DNA of 22,806 nt, taken from Euryarchaeota archaeon UBA251. Its GTDB lineage: Archaea > Thermoplasmatota > Poseidoniia > Poseidoniales > Thalassarchaeaceae. Positions within the stretch are counted from its first letter, which is position 1; each line of letters starts with the position of its first letter. The notes beneath the pieces were generated by a model. It saw nothing but the letters and a program-made list of their open reading frames with translations. It did no database searches and was not told where the DNA came from. This document shows, in pieces, positions 17,853 to 22,806 of this stretch. The stretch is from NCBI GenBank assembly GCA_002497905.1, contig DAFJ01000041.1, positions 1 through 22,806 on the forward strand. Direction: 5' to 3'. Both the position numbers and the translations under genes were made by a program.

Positions 17853-18016
17853 CTTCCATCACATACCCAAAGGTGGGTGATTAATCCACGGTTGGCTGGC
17901 TTAAAACACCACTCGTTCATGGTGCCTTCCGGAATGAGTCATAATACGGCTGAATCCTCATCTCAGATGCCGACTCAACCACTGGTTCAAATCAGAGGAG
18001 GATACGGTGCATTTCC
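17853..18016. promoter_or_regulatory. Divergent promoter region between surface protein and thioesterase
   Basis: The 164-base gap separates two head-to-head genes. An AT-rich box near 17900-17906 (TTTTAAG on the minus strand) lies about 50 bases before the surface-protein ATG and may be its TATA element. ATAATAC at 17941-17947 lies about 70 bases before the thioesterase ATG. For the plus-strand gene, AGAGGAGG at 17994-18001 and GGTG at 18006-18009 are candidate ribosome sites, the latter with the better 7-nt spacing. The TATA calls are by eye. Confidence 0.4.
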
Positions 18017-18478
18017 ATGACGGAGCCATACTCGAATGAACCCGTGACCAAGATGGATGAGGTATTCCCACAGCATACGAACGCCTACAATACCCTATTC
18101 GGAGGGCGTCTTCTCAGTATCATGGATACTGCAGCAGGCATGGCATCGAGTAAATTCGCCCATCGTGAGTTTGTTACGGTCTCGGTTGATTCACTCAAAT
18201 TCAAACGTCCGGCATACCAAGGTGACCTCATTGAGACAACAGCGAAAGTTGTGCACACAAGTACCCACACAGCAGGCGTCTATGTCGTCGCAAAGAGATT
18301 GAACCGAAGTGAATGGGAGCGGGAGGAAATCTGTGCAGGATTCTTCTTCATGGTTGCAATCGACTCACAGATGCGCCCGATTCCAATTCCTCAATTCACC
18401 CCGGAAACAGAGGAAGACCACATATTCTGGAATCGAGCGCAGACTGCTCGAGATGCGATGAAGGCAAACCCATCTTGA
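18017..18478 (+). CDS. Acyl-CoA thioesterase, hotdog fold (YciA/ACOT type)
   Basis: Hydrolysis of acyl-CoA to free acid and CoA in the cytoplasm. The 153-residue protein has the family core HTNAYNTLFGGRLLSIMD (20-37), with N25, the GG turn at 29-30 and D37 as the likely catalytic acid at the start of the hotdog helix. It continues with the expected VTVSVDSLKFKRPAYQGD strand pair (53-70). Single-domain length is normal for YciA-like enzymes, which form hexamers. It is the first gene of the plus-strand group, 37 bases before the SelB-like gene. It could release or recycle products of the nearby acyl synthase, but the synthase is on the opposite strand and this link is only inference. Confidence 0.88.
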   Translation: MTEPYSNEPVTKMDEVFPQHTNAYNTLFGGRLLSIMDTAAGMASSKFAHREFVTVSVDSLKFKRPAYQGDLIETTAKVVHTSTHTAGVYVVAKRLNRSEWEREEICAGFFFMVAIDSQMRPIPIPQFTPETEEDHIFWNRAQTARDAMKANPS

Positions 18479-18515
18479 CGCAATCATTGAATCAGAGTTG
18501 AAGTTCCCGCGAACT

Positions 18516-19514
18516 ATGGCTGTCCTGAATGTTCTGTGTGTGAGTACCGAGGACTTTGCAAGAAACCTTGGAAAACGGACTGATGATCGTGACGTTGAAT
18601 CCTACATCCACAAGGAAATGAGGAATGAACAACAAGATGCTTTGACTTTCCTTAGGCCACGAAAGCATCCAGAACGAATTCGACCCTTACTAGCTGCTCT
18701 TGACATCTCGGACGCTGGTGTAATCCAAGTCCAGCGTATTGATTCATCACTAGGCGAAGTGCTTGTCGCGACCTCTGTTGCAGGCCTTCGTAATGGCACC
18801 GTGGTTATCGACCCGGAAGAGGGGGAATGGGTCGACCCCGACCAATTGAGTACCATCATCAAACAAGCAGGTCTCGAAGGATGGAAGATTATGTCGACTG
18901 TAGATGTACACGCAATTCGAGAACAGGCTTGGGAAACTCTCGATAAGAAACAGAAAGATTCGGCTAATTCCACAGATGCGCCTCTCGCGATACCTGTGGA
19001 TCAGAACTTCAGCGTGAAGGGAGTCGGGCTCGTTGCAATTGGGACTGTACAGACCGGAGTCGTCAACAAACACGATAACTTGGTGACTGCGCCTGGAGGC
19101 GATACGGGAGTGGTTCGTTCCCTTCAGGTCATGGACGTCGATGTCGATACCGCTTCTGAGGGAGATCGCGTCGGTGTCGCTCTACGAAACATGAAGGAGA
19201 ATGCACTTTCACGAGGAATCATTCTGACAAGACCTGAAGACGTCGGGCACATCGAAGTGCATTCCAGTAGTTCTATACAGATAGAAAGGGCCCCATTCCA
19301 AAAGCGTTCAATAGAGGAAGGCACCGTTATACATGCCTCTGTAGACCTCCAATTCGTCGTTGGTCGATGTAAGGAAGTTGGTGAACGAATTCATATCAAT
19401 TGGGATGCCCCTATACTCGTTCGAACCGGAGCTTCGAGACGCCTTATCCTGAGTCAATTAGATGCTGGATCCATGAGGATTCTTGGCCATGCCACTAATA
19501 TTCAATCCAAGTGA
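18516..19514 (+). CDS. SelB-like elongation-factor homologue lacking a functional GTPase domain (aSelBL)
   Basis: A 332-residue protein with the three-domain plan of archaeal SelB but a degenerate first domain. Domain II is clear (about 153-240): IPVDQNFSVKGVGLVAIGTV, VRSLQVMDVDVDTASEGDRVGVAL and LSRGIIL are SelB/EF-Tu signatures. Domain III follows (245-330). The N-terminal part (1-148) still aligns in outline with a GTPase domain (SDAGVIQVQ, GEVLVATSVAGLRNGTVVI) but has no P-loop GxxxxGK[ST], no DxxG and no NKxD. A family of archaeal SelB-like proteins that have lost GTP-binding residues has been described; this fits it. Its role is unknown, and selenocysteine insertion is unlikely. The ATG at 18516 is preferred over an upstream TTG at 18498 because it gives the expected strand start (LNVLCVS). 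Confidence 0.8.
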   Translation: MAVLNVLCVSTEDFARNLGKRTDDRDVESYIHKEMRNEQQDALTFLRPRKHPERIRPLLAALDISDAGVIQVQRIDSSLGEVLVATSVAGLRNGTVVIDPEEGEWVDPDQLSTIIKQAGLEGWKIMSTVDVHAIREQAWETLDKKQKDSANSTDAPLAIPVDQNFSVKGVGLVAIGTVQTGVVNKHDNLVTAPGGDTGVVRSLQVMDVDVDTASEGDRVGVALRNMKENALSRGIILTRPEDVGHIEVHSSSSIQIERAPFQKRSIEEGTVIHASVDLQFVVGRCKEVGERIHINWDAPILVRTGASRRLILSQLDAGSMRILGHATNIQSK

Positions 19515-19604
19515 AACGGCGTTAACACGTTAACCGATAAAACGGAGCATCCACACTTGAAAATGATAAATTGTATAAGTGCAAAGAGAACATCTTCCCT
19601 CTGG
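19515..19604 (+). promoter_or_regulatory. Intergenic region with GTTAAC dyad and TATA-like box
   Basis: Two copies of GTTAAC separated by two bases (19521-19534) form a 14-base dyad shortly after the SelB-like stop. About 40 bases further on, an AT-rich stretch with TTGTATAAG (about 19571-19579) could be a TATA box. It lies about 26-34 bases before the ATG at 19605, a distance typical for a leaderless archaeal transcript. The dyad would then be a possible operator. All assigned by eye. Confidence 0.35.
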
Positions 19605-21209
19605 ATGCACTCTGAAGACGAGCCCCTGCGGGCTCGGTCGGATGGAGAGGGGGCCGAATCCTTCGGCAACCTCCGTCTGACCGGGATGGATGGGCGGTTA
19701 CGCACAGTCCTCACTGAAGAAGCGCTACGCTTGGAACGGAGCGATGGCAAGGGTATTCGAATCCAGATTTCATCAATAATCTCACTCCGCCTGATTCCGA
19801 TTGCCCCTGTTCCGAATGGTTTCGCTGTTCTATCTGCTCTCCTCCTCCTGTATGGGCTTCGGATTGCCCCGCCTTCGTTGATGCCCTATACGACTGCTGG
19901 ATCGGTCCTCATACTTGGCCTCTGGATGCTGTTAAGAACGGACACCATCGTAATCGAAACTGCGATTGGTGATCGACATCGACTCCAAGGTAACAGTGAA
20001 TCACTCAAGCGACTGAAGCGACACCTCGGACTGATGATGGATGGCGCATCGCTCGAAGAAGTTCAAGAAGAATTGCGAATCGATCGCCCTACTGCAACAC
20101 CGTTCACTATCGATTTAGATATGCAACAATCCAATGAGAAAAATCTAGCCGATGCTCTCGCAGCCCACGTTAACATAGGGGGATTCCTAAACTCAGATTC
20201 GGAAATTCAAACTCCTCTTTTGGATGAGCCTAGCACCCCCACTCCCTCTTACATGGCTGACTGGAGAGACAGCATCCCAAGTTCAGAGGAAACAAGTTAT
20301 GGAATGTTTGGAGAAGCACAGCGGAATCGTGCTGCTGATGCACTTCGGACAAGCCAGTCAGAGGTAAAGAGTGCCTCATCCGCTTTTGAAGCACCTCCTG
20401 TATCTATCGATACGGATAATGGAGGAATATTTGGATCACTCTTCGACGAACCGTCAGCAACCCCCACTCCTACTCCAGAATATGGTAGACCGAGTATAGA
20501 AGATGACCTTGCCTCAGCGAGACGTAGCTATGATGAGTTCAGTCTGAATGCACCTTCGCACAGCACGGGGTTACTTCCAGCCCCTATACCAACACCAGTC
20601 GGACGTCCACTGAGTAGCAGTCAGATGATTCGCCGTGCTCAGAATGAATTCGGCCCCTTTGATCCCGCGGCACTGCCTGCGCCTTCTACAGATGCTGTAC
20701 GCGACGAATGCCGGATGGATGGATTAGTTGCATCAGCGAGACGTATCGAGATTCAAGATATCGATGTGATAGATGCAGAAATCATCGAAGACAAAACTAC
20801 AGATCCATTACTCGAAGAGAGACCTATGATTCTCAGGATGCTGCAGGGTAGTGAGAAGAAGGGGCGTATCGTAATCCGACCAAGAAAGTCCAATCCTAGC
20901 CGTACGATTCTCGGATTAGTCCCTCCATTCCGGCAGCGTGCGGCACGACGGAGCGCGATGTCAATCCTAAGGCTTAGGAGTGACCAAGAACATCAGGCTC
21001 AACGCGTTGAACACCTCCAAGATTCCATTCGAAGTGAGGGCTCAGACCATTCGGTCAACGATGGAGTTACTAGAGCTATGGAGAGTATCAATGCTACACT
21101 TGATCAAAATCAAGTCACACCTCCAGAAAGTATCACATTGGCCGAGATGAGAGCCACTCGCCCAGATGGGAAGGAGAGTCAGTATCCTGGCCTTCGTCGC
21201 TTTGGCTGA
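19605..21209 (+). CDS. Membrane protein with PH-like N-terminus and long disordered tail
   Basis: A 534-residue protein that I do not recognise as a named family. Residues about 20-65 (GNLRLTG, LTEEALRLERSDGKGIRIQISSI) look like the strands of a small PH-like or SHOCT-neighbouring domain. Two hydrophobic helices follow (about 72-88 and 94-110), joined by a short Pro-rich turn, which should place both ends in the cytoplasm. After a basic helical stretch (ESLKRLKRHLGLMM), residues from about 160 on are mostly low-complexity, rich in Pro, Thr, Ser, Asp and Glu (PTPTPEY, PAPIPTP), and end in a more basic part with RPRKSNPSR and RQRAARRS. The start is uncertain: ATG at 19605 fits the upstream TATA-like box, while ATG 19563 or TTG 19557 would add 14-16 residues overlapping that box. 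The tail may be a scaffold for cytoplasmic partners. Confidence 0.75.
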   Translation: MHSEDEPLRARSDGEGAESFGNLRLTGMDGRLRTVLTEEALRLERSDGKGIRIQISSIISLRLIPIAPVPNGFAVLSALLLLYGLRIAPPSLMPYTTAGSVLILGLWMLLRTDTIVIETAIGDRHRLQGNSESLKRLKRHLGLMMDGASLEEVQEELRIDRPTATPFTIDLDMQQSNEKNLADALAAHVNIGGFLNSDSEIQTPLLDEPSTPTPSYMADWRDSIPSSEETSYGMFGEAQRNRAADALRTSQSEVKSASSAFEAPPVSIDTDNGGIFGSLFDEPSATPTPTPEYGRPSIEDDLASARRSYDEFSLNAPSHSTGLLPAPIPTPVGRPLSSSQMIRRAQNEFGPFDPAALPAPSTDAVRDECRMDGLVASARRIEIQDIDVIDAEIIEDKTTDPLLEERPMILRMLQGSEKKGRIVIRPRKSNPSRTILGLVPPFRQRAARRSAMSILRLRSDQEHQAQRVEHLQDSIRSEGSDHSVNDGVTRAMESINATLDQNQVTPPESITLAEMRATRPDGKESQYPGLRRFG

Positions 21210-22160
21210 TTAAGCCCCAATGATTCGTCGAAAGCGATCCAAGCGAGCATGGTAGGTCCCACGATCTAATTTGACCATTGGAGCTGTCCCAAATCCACCT
21301 ACTACGAAAGAGGCGGCAACCGTTGCATGAATCAGTGCATCTCTGAAATCCTTCTCTGTTGGATTCTTCACACCACTCTCGGCTAGGCAAGCCATCACCG
21401 TACCTGCGAATGTGTCTCCACAACCAGTAGGATCAATGACGTCTCTTGAGGGATAGGCTGGCATCGCAATCGTATAACCATCGGCAATCATCAGAAGACC
21501 GTGTTCTCCTTTCTTCGCCACAAGAATCGGCGGACCTCGCCCTGCTTCGGCACCACCTGAAAGTGCTGAGCCGTCACGAACAGCCCGCATCGCAAGTACT
21601 AGATTGGGCTCCTCTGCCAACATTCGAACTTCGGCCTCATTCAGGAATGCTATATCTGCACGGCGTAGAACTGAAGATAGTGCCTCTCGCTCAATATCAA
21701 TCCAGAGATTCATTGAATCAACAGCAACAAGGGATGGAGATTCCATCTGTTCGATTACAGATGCCTGAATGGCAGGATGGATATTAGCACAGAACAGATA
21801 GGGGGCAGAACGCCACTCTTCCGGAACCTTCGGATTGAAAACCTGCAGGACATTGAGATCCGTGTTCAATGTCTCAGCTTGATCCATCGCCCCTTCATAA
21901 CGCCCTGTCCATCTGAAGGTCAATCCATCAAGTGTCTCGATTCCAGTTAAATCCAGATTGCGTAATCTGAGTATCTCTAAATCTGATGGATCTACATCCT
22001 GTCCAACCACGCTAACCAAACCCACTCTTCCCTCTTGATGAAGGACGCGTGATGCTGCAAGACCAGCATGCACCGCAGCGCCACCCAATGTGTCTTCAAC
22101 AGTGCCGTGCTGTGTGGATATGGTATCGTAGCCAAAACTTCCAACAAGAACGAGATCCAA
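21210..22160 (-). CDS. PfkB-family carbohydrate kinase
   Basis: ATP-dependent kinase of the ribokinase superfamily, 316 residues. Visible motifs are the N-terminal GGAAVHAGLAASRL (26 on), VAKKGEHG (214-221) and the signature VIDPTGCGDTFAGT (241-254), with D249 the catalytic base; Cys replaces the usual Ala in the GAGD anion hole. The middle segment TFRWTGRYEGAMD and FLNEAEVRMLAEE match a group of PfkB sugar kinases of unassigned substrate. Start is TTG at 22160: it has GGGGGTTT 5 nt upstream and gives the expected LDLVLVGSFG strand. It lies 3 bases after the biotin carboxylase stop, hence probably in one operon. Its stop directly abuts the stop of the convergent membrane-protein gene. Confidence 0.87.
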   Translation of the reverse strand: MDLVLVGSFGYDTISTQHGTVEDTLGGAAVHAGLAASRVLHQEGRVGLVSVVGQDVDPSDLEILRLRNLDLTGIETLDGLTFRWTGRYEGAMDQAETLNTDLNVLQVFNPKVPEEWRSAPYLFCANIHPAIQASVIEQMESPSLVAVDSMNLWIDIEREALSSVLRRADIAFLNEAEVRMLAEEPNLVLAMRAVRDGSALSGGAEAGRGPPILVAKKGEHGLLMIADGYTIAMPAYPSRDVIDPTGCGDTFAGTVMACLAESGVKNPTEKDFRDALIHATVAASFVVGGFGTAPMVKLDRGTYHARLDRFRRIIGA

Positions 22161-22163
22161 TAC

Positions 22164-22806
22164 TCAAACCCCCAATAGACCCGGATGCTCCTCAAGATAC
22201 CGGATTGTTACACGACGGTCGAGGAAATCCCTCTCATCAAGTATAGCCCGATGTAATGGAACTACAGTATCGACACCATCTAGGATGGTCTCCGACAGGA
22301 CGGCACGGCTTCTCCTAATTGCTTGATCCCGGTCCTCTCCCCATACGATAATCTTCGCAAGAAGAGAATCGAAACATCCAGGCATATCGTACCCAATATG
22401 CGCATGAGTATCGACCCGAACACCGACTCCACCAGGAAAGTGACATTCCCAGAGCCGACCAGGAGAGGGGATGAATGTATGAGGGTCCTCTGCATTAATT
22501 CTGAATTGGATTGCATGCCCCTTGAACTCAATCTCATTCTGACTCAAAGGTAATGCCTCACCGGATGCAACACGGATCCCTAACTCCACAAGGTCATGAC
22601 CAGTAATAGTCTCTGTAACCGTATGCTCGACCTGTACACGAGGGTTGACCTCAAGGAAGTAAAAATCGCCATGGGCATCTCGTAGGAACTCAAAGGTCGC
22701 GAGACCACTGTACCCTACAGCCTCCGCTCCGGCACAGACCTTAGCACCGATATCTGCACGGACTTCTTCGGTTAACCATGGACCCTCCTCAAGCAATTTT
22801 TGATGG
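22164..22806 (-). CDS. Biotin carboxylase subunit of acetyl/propionyl-CoA carboxylase, C-terminal part, runs off the right edge
   Basis: The frame is open to the window end (HQKLLEEGP is the first part visible), so the N-terminus and the ATP lid are outside. The visible 213 residues include the Mg-ATP and biotin site: FEFLRDAHGDFYFLEVNPR with the two metal-binding Glu, QVEHTVTE, and GHAIQFRINAEDP. The C-terminal part (PGGVGVRVDTH, YDSL-like DSLLAKIIVWG) is typical for AccC/PccA. The protein ends at EEHPGLLGV without a fused biotin-carrier domain, so BCCP and carboxyltransferase must be separate. Known role: ATP-dependent carboxylation of biotin for malonyl- or methylmalonyl-CoA formation. It could feed the acyl synthase, but in archaea it may also serve propionyl-CoA metabolism. 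Confidence 0.92.
   Translation of the reverse strand, partial: HQKLLEEGPWLTEEVRADIGAKVCAGAEAVGYSGLATFEFLRDAHGDFYFLEVNPRVQVEHTVTETITGHDLVELGIRVASGEALPLSQNEIEFKGHAIQFRINAEDPHTFIPSPGRLWECHFPGGVGVRVDTHAHIGYDMPGCFDSLLAKIIVWGEDRDQAIRRSRAVLSETILDGVDTVVPLHRAILDERDFLDRRVTIRYLEEHPGLLGV

Noticed and set aside
21204..21220. Bidirectional hairpin terminator at the convergent stops
   Set aside because: Only a 4-bp perfect stem (GGCT/AGCC) is present and there is no T-tract on either strand.

Overview
The window looks like a piece of a planktonic euryarchaeal genome, most likely Marine Group II (Candidatus Poseidoniales). This is an inference from gene content: a GTPase-dead SelB-like protein, an archaeal TatD-related hydrolase, a possible TBP-fold protein, a very large secreted surface protein with a C-terminal membrane anchor, and tightly packed genes with Shine-Dalgarno sites. 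No rRNA or tRNA was seen, so the assignment is not proven. Almost all of the sequence is coding.

The minus strand from 17852 down to 1 is one dense run of co-directional genes: surface protein (17852-12123), unknown 261-aa protein, possible TBP-fold protein, TatD-like hydrolase, FabI-type enoyl reductase, a 2881-residue polyketide/fatty-acid megasynthase (8957-312), and the start of a 4'-phosphopantetheinyl transferase that begins inside the megasynthase stop codon and leaves the window. The megasynthase reads KS - EF-hand - AT - ACP-like - second KS - ACP - ACP - KR - DH.

The plus strand from 18017 to 21209 carries a hotdog acyl-CoA thioesterase, the SelB-like protein and a two-helix membrane protein with a long Pro/Thr-rich tail. 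The right end (minus strand) holds a PfkB-family kinase, whose stop abuts the stop of the plus-strand membrane protein, and the C-terminal part of a biotin carboxylase.

The main point of interest is a nearly complete acyl-chain-building system in a probable archaeon, a domain of life whose membrane lipids are normally isoprenoid. The PPTase would charge the ACPs. The AT motif looks malonyl-type. The KR and DH are in the megasynthase, and the enoyl-reduction step it lacks is supplied by the adjacent FabI. The biotin carboxylase (malonyl-CoA supply) and thioesterase (release) are in the window but not in the same operon, so their link is only a suggestion. The domain order mixes features of PfaA-type PUFA synthases and iterative type I PKSs but matches neither.
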